Shown: positions 8,964 to 19,931, counted from the stretch's first letter. The stretch is 64,000 nucleotides of DNA from Paenibacillus alkaliterrae (GCF_021532375.1 NZ_JAKGAP010000026.1:35222-99221), one strand, 5' to 3'. Program-made: numbers and translations. Notes: generated by a model from the sequence alone, not told the origin.

Positions 8964-10061
8964 CTATCTCGAGTAACGGGAAATATTAAGTAAAATGCCT
9001 AACGATGTCAACAAAAGCGTCAACGAGGATCCGCCATAGCTTACAAGCGGCAGCGTAATGCCGGTTACCGGCATCATTCCGATTACGACACCGATATTGA
9101 TAAGCACCTGTACCCCGACTATGCCGGTTATGCCTACGGCCAGCAGGCTGCCGAACGTATCGGGCGCAGCGATAGCCGCGCGCAAGCCGCGCCATATCAC
9201 GACTAGAAATAGCATTATGAGCGTTACTCCCCCAATGAAGCCAAGCTCCTCGGCAATGATGGAGAAAATAAAATCGGTCTGCGGCTCAGGCAGGTAGCTG
9301 TATTTTTGACGGCTCATGCCAAGACCCAGGCCCACTAACCCCCCCGGACCGATCGCCAACAAAGACTGAATGATCTGATAGCCTCCATCTAGAGGATCCG
9401 CCCAAGGATCCAGGAAAGAGGTAATTCGCTTCAGACGATAAGGGGCCGCTATAATTAGTCCGACAAAGCCCGCGACTCCGATAAGCGCCAAACCGCCCAA
9501 ATGAGCCATTCTAGCGCCCGCCGTGAAAATAAGCAGCAATGACGCCCCGAGCATGACGGCGCCCGTTCCAAGATCGGGCTGAAGCATGATGAAACCGAAT
9601 GCCAGTCCGACGAGTCCGAGCGGCGGCATAAGCCCTTTCGTAAATTGCGTGACCGTTTGCTGCTTCTCGGATAACCACTTGGCCAAAAATAAGATCATAG
9701 CCAGCTTCATAAATTCGGATGGCTGTATGCCGAACGAGCTGATGCCAAGCCAGCTGCGCGCGCCGCCGCGAACGTCGCCGACGCCGGGAATAAGAACGAG
9801 TATGAGCAAGCCGAAGCAGACGATCAAAGCCATCGGCGCCCACCTTTTCCAAGTGGAATAATGCGTGTTCATCGTAAATATTAATGCACCTATACCAAGT
9901 CCGGCAAATAAAGCCTGCCGCTTCACAAAATAGAAACGGTCGCCGTGCTCGTGAAAAGCGAGGACGGCGCTCGCGCTGTACACCATAATTAATCCGATTG
10001 CGAGTATTAGCCCGATTGCGGAAAGCATCCAAATATCCGGGGCAGAACGCGCTTTGGCCAT
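8964..10061 (-). CDS. spoVE: SEDS-family glycan polymerase SpoVE/FtsW
   Basis: A multipass SEDS protein that polymerises lipid II together with a class B PBP. About ten hydrophobic segments are visible, with family blocks VYSASAVLAF, GARSWLGISSFGIQPSEFMKL, QPDLGTGAV, GGYQIIQSLLAIGPGGLVGLGLGMSRQKYSYLPEPQTDFIFSIIAEELGF and VSYGGSSL. The catalytic Asp is expected in the extracellular loop after GYQ. The ATG at 10061 has AGAGGTG 8 bases upstream; an ATG at 10082 precedes it. In this position B. subtilis carries spoVE (cortex synthesis), and proximity to spoVD supports that name, but sequence alone does not separate SpoVE from FtsW. Confidence 0.9.
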   Translation of the reverse strand: MAKARSAPDIWMLSAIGLILAIGLIMVYSASAVLAFHEHGDRFYFVKRQALFAGLGIGALIFTMNTHYSTWKRWAPMALIVCFGLLILVLIPGVGDVRGGARSWLGISSFGIQPSEFMKLAMILFLAKWLSEKQQTVTQFTKGLMPPLGLVGLAFGFIMLQPDLGTGAVMLGASLLLIFTAGARMAHLGGLALIGVAGFVGLIIAAPYRLKRITSFLDPWADPLDGGYQIIQSLLAIGPGGLVGLGLGMSRQKYSYLPEPQTDFIFSIIAEELGFIGGVTLIMLFLVVIWRGLRAAIAAPDTFGSLLAVGITGIVGVQVLINIGVVIGMMPVTGITLPLVSYGGSSLTLLLTSLGILLNISRYSR

Positions 10062-10107
10062 AGCGAACACACCTCTTAGCATGGGTAAGTAGGGACATGC
10101 CCCCTAA

Positions 10108-11556
10108 TTACAAGGTATGCGCCGAATCTTTAAAAATGCGCCCTCTTTGCTCATAGGATGCAAACATGTCCCAGCTGGCGCAAGCAGGCGACAGAAGTAC
10201 GGTATCGCCTTGCTCTGCCATAGCTGCCGCTTGCTTCACCGCTTGCTGAAGAACCGACTCGGCGTCTTCACTAGGTTCGACGATTTCCACTCTGGATAAA
10301 CCTGCCAATTCAGCTGCCCGCGCAAGCTTCTCCCGGGTTTCACCGAATACGACGAGCCCCTTCAGACGATCGCGAAACAGCGGAACAAGCTCCATATAAT
10401 CAGATCCGCGATCAAGTCCGCCGGCGATCAGCACGACCGGCGCCGGCAAGGAACGCACCGACATGGCCGTCGCCGCCGGATTCGTCGCTTTCGAATCGTT
10501 ATAATAGTTGACTCCATTCCGCTCTCTCACAAACTCCAGCCGATGCTCGACCCCTCTAAACGTACGCAAAGGCTCTTCAAGCCGTTCGGGCTGCGCTCCC
10601 GCTGCCAAGCATGCCGCAATGGCCGCAAGCGCGTTTGCGGCGTTGTGACGCCCTGGAATACCCAATTCGTCAACCGGCAAAATTGTTTTTTTGACGCCAT
10701 CGCCAAAATTATAAACAATTTGTCTGGAATCAGACGCTGTTTCGGCTTCAGATGCTTGTAAGCCTTCACTATGCCTTTCGTAAGGCGGGTCTATAAATAC
10801 GCCCGTATCCAATCGCTCATAAAGTGAGAAAGGAAACAGCTGCGCCGCGAGCAAATCAGAAAGAGCTTTGCATTCGGAGTCGTCCCAATTAATGACCGCA
10901 ACATCTTCAGCGGTTTGATTGTCAAATAGCTTCGCCTTGGAATTGACATAGTCATCCATATTTCCATGATAATCAAGATGCGTCTCCGCGATATTCAGCA
11001 ATAAGGCAACGCGGGGCCGGAACGAATCCGTTCCCTTCAGCTGGAAGCTGCTGAGCTCGGCAACGATCCATTGGTCCTCCGCTGCTTCCAGTGCCGCCTC
11101 GCACAATGGACGGCCAATATTGCCTGCTACGATCGGCTCCTTGCCGGCCGCTTCAAGCAGCTTGCCAATCCAAGTCGTCGTCGTCGTTTTTCCATTCGAG
11201 CCCGTTATGCCTATGATCGGGGCAGGAGACAGCCAATAGGCAGCCTCTACCTCCGTTATGACTTCAACGTCAAGCTCAAGCGCTCGTTTTACAGGCGATG
11301 CCGAATAGGGAATTCCCGGATTTTTGATTAATAATGCCGTGTCCTCCGTAATGAGATCGTCCGGGTGAAAGCCGCATAGCACAGAAATGCCCAAAGCAGT
11401 CAACTCATCCGCTTCGGGGCATAATTCACGTTCCTTCTTGTCGTTCACTGTGACTTGCGCGCCTAATTGATGAAAGACCTTCGCTACGCTTACTCCGCTT
11501 CTGGCCAAACCTAGCACAACAACTTTGCGGCCCTTGTATGATGCCGGATGATTCAT
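10108..11556 (-). CDS. murD: UDP-MurNAc-L-Ala:D-Glu ligase MurD
   Basis: MurD adds D-glutamate to UDP-MurNAc-L-Ala in the cytoplasm using ATP. The 482-residue product has an N-terminal Rossmann-like domain (KVVVLGLARSGVSVAKVF), the Mur ligase P-loop [12 protein letters not shown] at about 116-125, AELSSFQL, NIAETHLDYHG, the ADP-ribose region NDSKATNPAATA and a C-terminal domain ending LSPACASWDMFASYEQRGRIFKD. It is about 30 residues longer than typical because of an inserted stretch around 245-280. It sits between mraY and spoVE. Confidence 0.97.
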   Translation of the reverse strand: MNHPASYKGRKVVVLGLARSGVSVAKVFHQLGAQVTVNDKKERELCPEADELTALGISVLCGFHPDDLITEDTALLIKNPGIPYSASPVKRALELDVEVITEVEAAYWLSPAPIIGITGSNGKTTTTTWIGKLLEAAGKEPIVAGNIGRPLCEAALEAAEDQWIVAELSSFQLKGTDSFRPRVALLLNIAETHLDYHGNMDDYVNSKAKLFDNQTAEDVAVINWDDSECKALSDLLAAQLFPFSLYERLDTGVFIDPPYERHSEGLQASEAETASDSRQIVYNFGDGVKKTILPVDELGIPGRHNAANALAAIAACLAAGAQPERLEEPLRTFRGVEHRLEFVRERNGVNYYNDSKATNPAATAMSVRSLPAPVVLIAGGLDRGSDYMELVPLFRDRLKGLVVFGETREKLARAAELAGLSRVEIVEPSEDAESVLQQAVKQAAAMAEQGDTVLLSPACASWDMFASYEQRGRIFKDSAHTL

Positions 11557-11631
11557 GTCTGACAGTCCCTTCTATGGATACATGCAGCGGCTCTGCTCAA
11601 GCAGAAGCCGCCTTCAGATTAATTTAGCGAT

Positions 11632-12588
11632 TTAAATGACGAACAATAAACCAACAGCCGCAAGAACGAGGCCGGCCAGCCAGAATACGGCAACGACCTT
11701 CCATTCCGACCAGCCGACAAGCTCGAAATGATGATGGATCGGACTCATTTTGAAAATCCGCTTGCCCCTTAGCTTAAAGGATGCCACCTGCAAAATAACC
11801 GACAGCATCTCTAATACAAAAACACCGCCGATAATGATAAGCAGCAGCTCCGTCTTCGTCAAAATCGCCACGGCCGCGATGCCGCCGCCGATGCCAAGCG
11901 AGCCCATATCCCCCATAAATACTTTAGCCGGATGGGCGTTGAAGACAAGAAAACCGAGTACGGCACCAATCATGGCCGCAGAGAAAACGGCTGATTCATG
12001 CGCCGACGCTTGCAGCGCGACTACCGTAAATGCGCCGAATGCAATGGCGCTCGTACCGGCCAGCAGCCCATCAAGTCCATCCGTAAAGTTAACCGAGTTG
12101 CTTGCAGCGAACATAATAATAACGACTAACGGATAATAGAACCATCCAAGATCAAAGCCCCAGCCCGTTCCTGGAATGGTTATTTCCGTGCTGTGATTCA
12201 TGTTGTACAGCATCGCGCATACAATAATTGAAAATAAAAGCTGTCCGAACAGCTTTTGGCGCGCCGTAAGTCCAAGCGATCTTTTGAATACGATTTTGAT
12301 GTAATCATCCAGAAATCCGACGAGTCCAAAACCGAGCGATGCCGTCAGCAGCACCCAAAATTCCGGGGTCTTATCGGAAAATTTCAAAAATGCGATCATG
12401 AGCGCGATCATAATTATGATGCCGCCCATAGTCGGCGTACCGCTCTTTTTCAAATGGCTTTGCGGACCTTCCTCGCGAATTTGCTGACCAAACTTCAGAC
12501 GCCTGAGCATAGGTATGAACAATGGTCCGAGCAAAACCGCTATCAGAAAAGAGGCGCCGATCGAAAATAAAATGACCATCATATCCAT
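11632..12588 (-). CDS. mraY: Phospho-MurNAc-pentapeptide transferase MraY
   Basis: MraY makes lipid I by moving phospho-MurNAc-pentapeptide to undecaprenyl phosphate at the inner face of the membrane. The 318-residue protein has about ten transmembrane segments and the family motifs [12 protein letters not shown], the Asp-rich [41 protein letters not shown] and the His-rich [10 protein letters not shown] loop. It begins 4 bp after the murF stop. Confidence 0.98.
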   Translation of the reverse strand: MDMMVILFSIGASFLIAVLLGPLFIPMLRRLKFGQQIREEGPQSHLKKSGTPTMGGIIIMIALMIAFLKFSDKTPEFWVLLTASLGFGLVGFLDDYIKIVFKRSLGLTARQKLFGQLLFSIIVCAMLYNMNHSTEITIPGTGWGFDLGWFYYPLVVIIMFAASNSVNFTDGLDGLLAGTSAIAFGAFTVVALQASAHESAVFSAAMIGAVLGFLVFNAHPAKVFMGDMGSLGIGGGIAAVAILTKTELLLIIIGGVFVLEMLSVILQVASFKLRGKRIFKMSPIHHHFELVGWSEWKVVAVFWLAGLVLAAVGLLFVI

Positions 12589-12592
12589 AACC

Positions 12593-14008
12593 TCACCCCA
12601 CCTCTAATGCTTGGACAATCTGTTCCATCCGCATGCCGCGGGAGCCCTTAATAAGCACGATGTCCGAAGGCTGCAGCTGACCGCGGAGCCACTGGGCAAG
12701 CATATCTTTATCGTCAAAATGCAGGACAGCCTCTTCAGCCGCCGCACTTGGAAAGCGCGACCTCGTCCCCTCGGCCGTATGCACCGACAACGGGCCAAAT
12801 GTCAGCACCGCATCCGCCTTGTCCGGCGTAATATAAGCACCCGCTTCGAAGTGCAGTTCCTTCTCCTCCGGCCCAAGTTCGAGCATATCCCCAAGCACGA
12901 CCCATTTCCGGCGATAGCCCTCCAATTGCTCAACAAGATCAATTGCCGCACGAACCGCGGTAGGGTTCGCGTTATAAGCATCATTCAATAACATCGCTCC
13001 GTTAAAAGCACGAACCGGCTGAATCCTCATGCCCGTCAACTTCATGCTGCCGAGACCTTCCGCTATCTTCGCTGCCGGAACGCCGAAGAATCGGCCAACG
13101 GCAATAGCGGCGAGCGCATTGCTTACGTTATGCCGTCCTGGAACAGGTATGCGAACCGATCCCAGCCCGCTTGGCGTTCCATTAAAGACAGCCGTAAACG
13201 TTGCCGCTTCCGATTCGATCACAATATCGGCCGCCGACCATTCATTCCGTTCGCTTAGCCCGAAGGTCCGGCGAACGATACCGCTTGGCAGCGTCGCGCG
13301 ATGCAGCTCTGCCTCGAGAAGCGGCTCATCGCCGTTGTACAACAGCAAGCCATCTTCGCTTAGCCCTAAAGCGATCTCCAGCTTCGCCCTCGCGATACCT
13401 GCTCTTGATCCCAGCTGAAGAAGATGCGCATCGCCGACATTCGTGATGATCGCTGCATCGGGCTGGGCGATTTTGGTCAACAGTTCGATTTCTCCATAGC
13501 CGCTCATGCCCATTTCAAGCACGGCAACTTCCGTTTCTTCATCGAGCTGAAGAACAGTGAGCGGCAAACCGATATGATTGTTCAGGTTCCCCTCTGTTTT
13601 GTGTACCTTATAGGATGTGCCGAGTATAGCCGCGGTCATATCCTTTGTCGTCGTTTTGCCGTTGCTGCCTGTAATTCCTACTACACGCACAACAAGTTCG
13701 CTCCGATAGGAGGAAGCTAACCGCTGCAGCGCAACCAGCGTATCTCCGACAATAAGCAGCGGAAAATCCGCAAACGCCTCCGGGACTTCGCGCCCCTTCT
13801 GCCACAATGCGGCTGCTGCGCCATTATTAACGGCTTGCTCCAAATAGTCATGCCCGTCGAACTGCTCGCCGACTAGCGGCACAAACAACTGACCCGCTTC
13901 GGCTCGCCGCGAGTCAGTTGTTACGCCCGATACAAGCAGCTCTGCCCCAATTCCATTCCATTTTGCGCCGCTCATCCCGGCTATTTGCTTGATCGTACGT
14001 TTAATCAA
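12593..14008 (-). CDS. murF: UDP-MurNAc-tripeptide:D-Ala-D-Ala ligase MurF
   Basis: MurF adds D-Ala-D-Ala to complete the UDP-MurNAc pentapeptide. The 471-residue Mur ligase has the N-terminal [30 protein letters not shown] domain, the P-loop [13 protein letters not shown] at about residue 110, [20 protein letters not shown] and the C-terminal [16 protein letters not shown]. Its start overlaps the murE stop by 4 bp, so the two are probably translationally coupled. Confidence 0.97.
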   Translation of the reverse strand: MIKRTIKQIAGMSGAKWNGIGAELLVSGVTTDSRRAEAGQLFVPLVGEQFDGHDYLEQAVNNGAAAALWQKGREVPEAFADFPLLIVGDTLVALQRLASSYRSELVVRVVGITGSNGKTTTKDMTAAILGTSYKVHKTEGNLNNHIGLPLTVLQLDEETEVAVLEMGMSGYGEIELLTKIAQPDAAIITNVGDAHLLQLGSRAGIARAKLEIALGLSEDGLLLYNGDEPLLEAELHRATLPSGIVRRTFGLSERNEWSAADIVIESEAATFTAVFNGTPSGLGSVRIPVPGRHNVSNALAAIAVGRFFGVPAAKIAEGLGSMKLTGMRIQPVRAFNGAMLLNDAYNANPTAVRAAIDLVEQLEGYRRKWVVLGDMLELGPEEKELHFEAGAYITPDKADAVLTFGPLSVHTAEGTRSRFPSAAAEEAVLHFDDKDMLAQWLRGQLQPSDIVLIKGSRGMRMEQIVQALEVG

Positions 14009-15492
14009 TGTATGATTCCCCTTATCGCTTCTTTCGCTGCTATTCGATCGTCAAACGGATGCTTGACTCCGTTCATATCCTGGTAGGTTTCGTGACCTTT
14101 CCCCGCAATCAATACTACATCGCCTGGGCTTGCCATTTCAACCGCTTTTTGAATGGCTGCCCTTCGGTCGGCTATCAATTCGTATCTTAATGTATCAAAA
14201 TCGTTATTTATAAGTCCGGCTTCAATGTCCTTCAAGATAAGCTCCGGCGGCTCCGTACGCGGATTATCCGAAGTAATCATAATATAATCCGCATACTTCG
14301 CTGCGATCAATCCCATCAACGGACGCTTCGTTCGGTCCCGGTCGCCGCCGCAGCCAAATACGCAAATAATTCGTTTCTCGGCGAACTGCTGTACGGCTCG
14401 CAGCACATTTTCGAGACCGTCAGGCGTATGGGCGTAATCCACGATCACCGCGAAGGATTGCCCGGCATTTACAGCCTCCACACGCCCTGGAACGCCGGGT
14501 ATGGCGCTTAGGCTTGCCGTTATAGCTTCAAGCTCTACCCCTTCTATAAGGACGGCGCTTATGGCGGCTAATGCATTATAAACATTGAATTTGCCGGCCA
14601 TTTGGAGTGTAACTTCCGCTTCCCCGCGAAACGTGCTGACATGAAAGGCGGTACCCTTTGCCGTGATTCGTATGTTCGACGCACGCACATCCGCTTCCTT
14701 GTCAATCGCGTAGGTCACAACCTCGGAAGCCGTCAGCTCCGCATACGTGGACGACAAGGGATCATCCGCATTAAGCACGGCGTACGAGCGTTCGCTCTCC
14801 TCGGCGGTATACACATTGCCCAATCGGGAAAAAAACAATCCCTTAACCGCCGCATAACGAGTCATTGTTTCATGGTAATCCAGATGATCCTGCGATAAAT
14901 TCGTAAACACGGCCGTTCGGAAGCGGCAGCCCTTCACCCGCCCCTGCTCAAGCGAATGCGAAGATACCTCCATCGCGCAATATCGATTCCCCGCATCGCG
15001 CATCCGGCTCAAATACTGCTGCAGCTGGAGCGTTTGCGGAGTCGTGTTTGACATAGGGAATGATTGACCCGAATATCTCAGCTCTATCGTCCCTATAACG
15101 CCGGTCGGATGGTTCTGATCATTTAAAATTTGTTCAATTAAGTAGGTCGTTGTCGTCTTCCCGTTGGTTCCTGTGACCCCTATCAGCTTGATCGACTGAC
15201 TCGGATAATGATAATAATAATTAGCGATAACGGCCATCGCAAGCCTTGAATCTCTAACGACTAATTGAGGCAGCTCAAGCTCAAGCTCCCGTTCCACTAT
15301 GAGCGCAGCGGCACCGGCCGCCGCTGCTTGAGGCGCGAACAGATGACCATCCACCGTATGCCCTCGCAAGCAAATAAACAATTGGCCCGGCCGTATGCAC
15401 CTAGAATCGTTTCCGATGCCGGTCAATTCCGTCTCCCCATCGCCAATCAACCGCGACGTTATAAGCAGCTCCGCAATTTCCTTTAAACGCAT
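14005..15492 (-). CDS. murE: UDP-MurNAc-dipeptide:meso-DAP ligase MurE
   Basis: MurE adds the third stem-peptide residue. It has the P-loop GVTGTNGKTTTT, SSHSLEQGRV, FTNLSQDHLDYH, DYAHTPDGL and the DNPRTEPP motif at about residue 409. DNPR is the signature of meso-diaminopimelate ligases, so this organism should have DAP-type peptidoglycan. The ATG at 15492 is chosen because GGAGGGG lies 9 bases upstream; the TTG at 15501 overlaps that site. The product has 495 residues. Confidence 0.97.
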   Translation of the reverse strand: MRLKEIAELLITSRLIGDGETELTGIGNDSRCIRPGQLFICLRGHTVDGHLFAPQAAAAGAAALIVERELELELPQLVVRDSRLAMAVIANYYYHYPSQSIKLIGVTGTNGKTTTTYLIEQILNDQNHPTGVIGTIELRYSGQSFPMSNTTPQTLQLQQYLSRMRDAGNRYCAMEVSSHSLEQGRVKGCRFRTAVFTNLSQDHLDYHETMTRYAAVKGLFFSRLGNVYTAEESERSYAVLNADDPLSSTYAELTASEVVTYAIDKEADVRASNIRITAKGTAFHVSTFRGEAEVTLQMAGKFNVYNALAAISAVLIEGVELEAITASLSAIPGVPGRVEAVNAGQSFAVIVDYAHTPDGLENVLRAVQQFAEKRIICVFGCGGDRDRTKRPLMGLIAAKYADYIMITSDNPRTEPPELILKDIEAGLINNDFDTLRYELIADRRAAIQKAVEMASPGDVVLIAGKGHETYQDMNGVKHPFDDRIAAKEAIRGIIH

Positions 15493-15569
15493 CTGCTTCA
15501 ACCCCTCCCTTAAGCGCCAACAGATTCACTATATGCCGTCCGCGGCGCTCTCGTTAACTACCATTATAG

Positions 15570-17510
15570 TCAATGGTTGTGGGATATATTATCATCTTCG
15601 CCTAAATAGATGCGGATCGTGGATCCGCGATCAACGCGCGTGCCCGCAGCCGGAGCTTGCCGGATAACCGTTTTGCCTGAGCCGGCTGTTGTCAGGTTGA
15701 AATTCATATTCAAATCTTCGTAAATGTCTGATACCGATTTCCCCACCAGGTTCGGTACGGTAACGATCGGGATTTCACCATATTTATAGTTGCGTTCAAT
15801 TTGCTTCTCGCGCGGCGGAATCTCCATGATCGACAATGCATCCTCCATAATGTTATGAACGATCGGAGCGGCTACAACGCCTCCGAACTGGATTCCCTGC
15901 GGATTATCTACCGCTACATAAATAACGATTTGCGGATCATCAGCCGGGGCGAAGCCGATAAACGAAACGATATGCTCGTTTGGCGAGTAGCGTCCGTTAA
16001 TAACCTTTTGCGCCGTGCCCGTCTTGCCTCCGACCCGGTAGCCGTCGATAAACGCATTTTTGCCCGTGCCTTTGGCGACGACGCTCTCGAGCGCCTCTCT
16101 CACTTCCTTGGAGGTCTCCTCCGAAATGACCCTTCGAACCGCTTCCGGTTCTACCGTCTCCACCGTTTCTCCGGTTTCCGGGTTAATCCATGACTTGGCC
16201 ACATGCGGCTTATATAACGTCCCGCCGTTAATAGCTGCAGATACGGCCGTAATTTGCTGAATCGGCGTTACCGATACGCCTTGACCGAAGGCAGTCGTAG
16301 CAAGCTCTACGGGACCGACCTGGCTAAGCTTGAACAGGATCCCGTTCTCCTCGCCGCCAATATCGATCCCCGTTTTCGTTCCGAAGCCAAAGCTTTTAAT
16401 ATATTCAAACAGCTTTACTTTTCCTAATCGGTTGCCGAGCGTTACAAAACCCGGGTTGCAGGAATTTTCCACGACCTCCAAGAAGGTTTGACTGCCATGG
16501 CCGCCCTTTTTCCAGCAGCGGAGCTTAGCTCCGCCCACCTCGATAAAGCCTGGATCGAAGAAGCGTTCGTTTTTCAAATCGACTTTATTTTCCTCCAAGG
16601 CGGCGGCAAGCGTTATAATTTTGAAGGTTGAACCGGGTTCGTATGTCATCCAAATCGGAAGATTCCGATTATAGACCTCCGAGGGGACTTCACGATATTT
16701 ATCCGGCTCGTATGTAGGACGGCTTGCCATGCCGAGAATCTCGCCGTTATTAGGATCCATTGCAATGGCAATAATGCCGTCCGGCTGCAGCTTCGTCATC
16801 GCCTGATCCAGCTCCCGCTCCATAACCGTCTGAATCTGCTTGTCGAGCGTTAGCTGCATCGTAAGCCCGTCCTTCGGCTCGCTGTAGGTATCGGAGGAAT
16901 TAGGCATTGCATTTCCCGCCGCATCCGCCAAAAACGCAACATTGCCGCCAATGCCGCTTAGCTCTTCATTGTACTTAGCCTCTATCCCCGTTAGCCCTTG
17001 ATTATCAATGCCTGTGAACCCTAATACATGTGCCGCAAGACTGCCATAGGGGTAAAAACGTTTGTTGTCTTCTGCAACGACAATCCCTTTAAGCCCGAGA
17101 GCGCGTATTTGCTCAGCTTTATCCAGCGTGATTTTACGGCCGCCCGGCCCGAGCTTTACGATCATTTCTCTCGTTTTGATTTTTTTGAGTATCGTTTCCT
17201 CTGACATCTCCAGTAGCGGTGCAAGCGCAGCCGCCGTAATCTGATGATCCTTAATTTGTACCGGAATAGCAAATACAGTAGGCGCGCTGACATTATAGGC
17301 CAACTGCACCCCGTTACGATCTATGATTTCTCCCCGTTTCGCAACATATGGAATTTCGCGCCTCCATGAGTTCTCGGCCTTATCTGTCAGTTCCTTACCC
17401 TGCCATAGCTGCACATACCCGAGCCGTAAACTTAATGCCAGGAATGCTGCTCCAGCTAAAATAACAATTATGAATAAACGGCGTCTTACTGTCACATTGG
17501 ATACCTTCAT
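15570..17510 (-). CDS. spoVD: Sporulation class B PBP SpoVD
   Basis: SpoVD is the transpeptidase that makes spore cortex with SpoVE. The 646-residue product, the length of B. subtilis SpoVD, has an N-terminal anchor (about 11-30), a PBP dimerisation domain (RGEIIDRNGVQLAYN), and the transpeptidase motifs STFK at 294, SCN at 350 and KTGTAQ at 496. A single C-terminal PASTA domain (VTVPNLVGKSVSDIYEDL) ends the protein. The ATG at 17510 has GGAGGGGG 8 bases upstream. A weak sigma-E -10-like CATACGCT lies in the 139-bp gap upstream, as might be expected for a mother-cell promoter, but no good -35 was found. Confidence 0.95.
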   Translation of the reverse strand: MKVSNVTVRRRLFIIVILAGAAFLALSLRLGYVQLWQGKELTDKAENSWRREIPYVAKRGEIIDRNGVQLAYNVSAPTVFAIPVQIKDHQITAAALAPLLEMSEETILKKIKTREMIVKLGPGGRKITLDKAEQIRALGLKGIVVAEDNKRFYPYGSLAAHVLGFTGIDNQGLTGIEAKYNEELSGIGGNVAFLADAAGNAMPNSSDTYSEPKDGLTMQLTLDKQIQTVMERELDQAMTKLQPDGIIAIAMDPNNGEILGMASRPTYEPDKYREVPSEVYNRNLPIWMTYEPGSTFKIITLAAALEENKVDLKNERFFDPGFIEVGGAKLRCWKKGGHGSQTFLEVVENSCNPGFVTLGNRLGKVKLFEYIKSFGFGTKTGIDIGGEENGILFKLSQVGPVELATTAFGQGVSVTPIQQITAVSAAINGGTLYKPHVAKSWINPETGETVETVEPEAVRRVISEETSKEVREALESVVAKGTGKNAFIDGYRVGGKTGTAQKVINGRYSPNEHIVSFIGFAPADDPQIVIYVAVDNPQGIQFGGVVAAPIVHNIMEDALSIMEIPPREKQIERNYKYGEIPIVTVPNLVGKSVSDIYEDLNMNFNLTTAGSGKTVIRQAPAAGTRVDRGSTIRIYLGEDDNISHNH

Positions 17511-17649
17511 TACTTGTTCCCCCTCCGCTTGAACGTTTCGCGAGGAGCGTATGCTGACGCTCATTCCCAGCCTATTCGGGACAAGCGAAGGATAGAACAA
17601 GCTCTAAAGGAAGGCAACGGCATTGAGGAAGGCATGGAATGATCCCGAT

Positions 17650-19923
17650 TTACTCTTCAGCGGCATTTCCAGCCTCATTCGCTGCTTCAACGTCTGCGAC
17701 ATCCGCAGCTGCATCCTGCTCTGCGCCTTCTGCCTCTTCGGCCGCAGCACCTGCGCCCGCTTCCGCTTCATTCGTCTGCCGAGGCGATCCTTGCGGCGGC
17801 GCGAGAACAACCTTCAATACCTTTACATTATTTAAGGTTTCCTCCTGCTGGGATACGACAAAGCCTTGCCCCTCCGGGATGAGGCGAATGCCGATCAGCG
17901 TCGTTAATTCCAGCGCATCCCGAAGCGATACGCCCGTTAAGTCAGGAATGGTAAGCTTATCTCTTTGCTCTGTAATTAAATAAATGCGCTGTGTCGGATG
18001 TACGGATGATCCAGAAGGTGGGATTTGCTGCAGCACCTTCCCGCCATTACCGACTAATTCGACGGTCATGCCCTTAACCTTCAACTCTGACTTCGCTTGC
18101 GCGATGCTCATTTCGGTTAAATCAGGAATCGTGACCGACACTTCCGTTTTCGTTGCATCCGTTTTAGTCTCATAGTTCGGAGTAACTCCCATTTTGCGCA
18201 AGCTCTTCAACACGATTTGTTTAAAAGCCGGAGCGGCTACCGTACCGCCCCCGACCAACGGATCGTTCGGTTCATCCACGACGATATAAACGACGATCTT
18301 CGGATTGTCCACCGGCGCATAACCGATGAAGGAGACAACGAACTTCGTTGCAGAATAATCGCCATCCACAACCTTTTGAGCGGTACCCGTTTTGCCGGCC
18401 ACCCGATATCCTTCGATATAAGCGTTTTTACCGGTTCCAATTTCTTGGTCCGACACGACCTGCTCCAGATATTCGCCGACCTTGCGGGATGTCTTCTCAG
18501 AAATCACTTGCCTTACCAGCTTTGGCTCTATTTTCGTAGTCGTCTTCGTAACCGGATCGATGATTTCCTTCACGATTTGCGGCTGCAGAAGCTTTCCGCC
18601 ATTCGCTACGGCCGCTACGGCTGCTACCTGTTGAATGGGAGTAACGGTTACGCCTTGTCCGAACGTAGCATTCGCTACTTCGAGAGGCCAATTCAGGTTC
18701 ACGCGGCCACCCTGCTCGCCGCCAAGCTGTAAGCCAGTTTTTTGTCCGAAACCGAATTTCGCAATATAATCTTTAAATTTTGCTGCCCCCATCCATTCAT
18801 AGCCGAGCTTGACGAAGGCAACGTTACTGGAATATTTTAAGCCCTCCAGAAAGGAAATCGTTCCCCAGCCCTCGCGTTTAATGTCTCGAATAGCCCTCGG
18901 TACGCCAGGAATGGAGATGCTGCCCGATTTGTACGTTTCATTCGGATTAAAGAGACCTTCCTCCACCGCTGCCGCAAGCGTTACGATTTTGAAGGTGGAG
19001 CCTGGCTCGTATAGTGATTTAATCGCATGATTGTAAGAGTTCGAGTTGTTTTTAGAATAATCATTCGGATTGAACTCCGGCACGTTCGCCATGGCCAAAA
19101 TTTCCATCGTATTCGGATCGGCAGCGATGGCCGTCGCACTCTTCGGCGCATATTTGGTGACGATTTCCTCCAGCGCTTCTTCCACATAATGCTGAATGTC
19201 GCCGTCGATGGTGAGCTTAATATTTTGCCCGTCTTCCGCCGGCTGAAAATCGATTTCCCCTTCTGCAAGCTGAACGCGCTTGCCGTCCTTCTCATAGGTA
19301 ATACGTCCATTTTCTCCGCTTAGCTGTTCATCGAAGAAGGCTTCGACGCCCGTCTTCGCTGCGCCGTCCATGTCCAGATAGCCAACTAATTGAGAGCTTA
19401 ATTCATTTCTGGGGTAGTAACGCTTTAATTGATCAAACAGGTAAATACCAACATCAGACACCTTCTTTTCCTTCGACAGCTCTTTACTAAACTCATTGAT
19501 TTGATCGGCTAGTGTTTTGTCGATTTGCCAGCCTCCATTACGCACCTCCCGATGACTAACATAGTCTCCGTTTTCCTTCTTTGCCATTACATGTTTACGA
19601 AGGTCTTCCTTCGATATACCGAGAATGTCGTTCAGACCGTCAATAATCTCTTCGGTAATTTCAGCATCATGGATAGCTTGCGGGTTGAGCGCCATATTAT
19701 AGGCTAAAGTATCCATCGCAAGCACGTTTCCGTTGCGATCCATGATCGAGCCCCGCTTCGCAACAAGCTCTTCTTCTGTCGACCAACGGGTCTTCGCCAG
19801 ATCATACCATTTTGCACCTTCTACGACCTGCACATAGTAGATTCGGCTTATTAAAATGAGAAAAAGGAGGGTCATTACCCCTCCAAACAACAGTGTCCGC
19901 AATCTAATTCGTTTTATCATCAT
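17650..19923 (-). CDS. pbpB: Septal class B penicillin-binding protein PBP2B
   Basis: PBP2B is the septal transpeptidase partner of FtsW. The 757-residue protein has an N-terminal anchor (about 8-28), the dimerisation domain from KRGSIMDRNGNVLA, catalytic motifs STFK (Ser 309), SSN (365) and KTGTAQ (511), then two PASTA domains (VTIPDLTEMSIAQAKSEL and LTIPDLTGVSLRDALEL). It ends in an unusual tail of about 35 residues made almost only of Ala, Glu, Asp and Gly. It follows ftsL by 8 bp. Confidence 0.95.
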   Translation of the reverse strand: MMIKRIRLRTLLFGGVMTLLFLILISRIYYVQVVEGAKWYDLAKTRWSTEEELVAKRGSIMDRNGNVLAMDTLAYNMALNPQAIHDAEITEEIIDGLNDILGISKEDLRKHVMAKKENGDYVSHREVRNGGWQIDKTLADQINEFSKELSKEKKVSDVGIYLFDQLKRYYPRNELSSQLVGYLDMDGAAKTGVEAFFDEQLSGENGRITYEKDGKRVQLAEGEIDFQPAEDGQNIKLTIDGDIQHYVEEALEEIVTKYAPKSATAIAADPNTMEILAMANVPEFNPNDYSKNNSNSYNHAIKSLYEPGSTFKIVTLAAAVEEGLFNPNETYKSGSISIPGVPRAIRDIKREGWGTISFLEGLKYSSNVAFVKLGYEWMGAAKFKDYIAKFGFGQKTGLQLGGEQGGRVNLNWPLEVANATFGQGVTVTPIQQVAAVAAVANGGKLLQPQIVKEIIDPVTKTTTKIEPKLVRQVISEKTSRKVGEYLEQVVSDQEIGTGKNAYIEGYRVAGKTGTAQKVVDGDYSATKFVVSFIGYAPVDNPKIVVYIVVDEPNDPLVGGGTVAAPAFKQIVLKSLRKMGVTPNYETKTDATKTEVSVTIPDLTEMSIAQAKSELKVKGMTVELVGNGGKVLQQIPPSGSSVHPTQRIYLITEQRDKLTIPDLTGVSLRDALELTTLIGIRLIPEGQGFVVSQQEETLNNVKVLKVVLAPPQGSPRQTNEAEAGAGAAAEEAEGAEQDAAADVADVEAANEAGNAAEE

Positions 19924-19931
19924 CGTTCACC

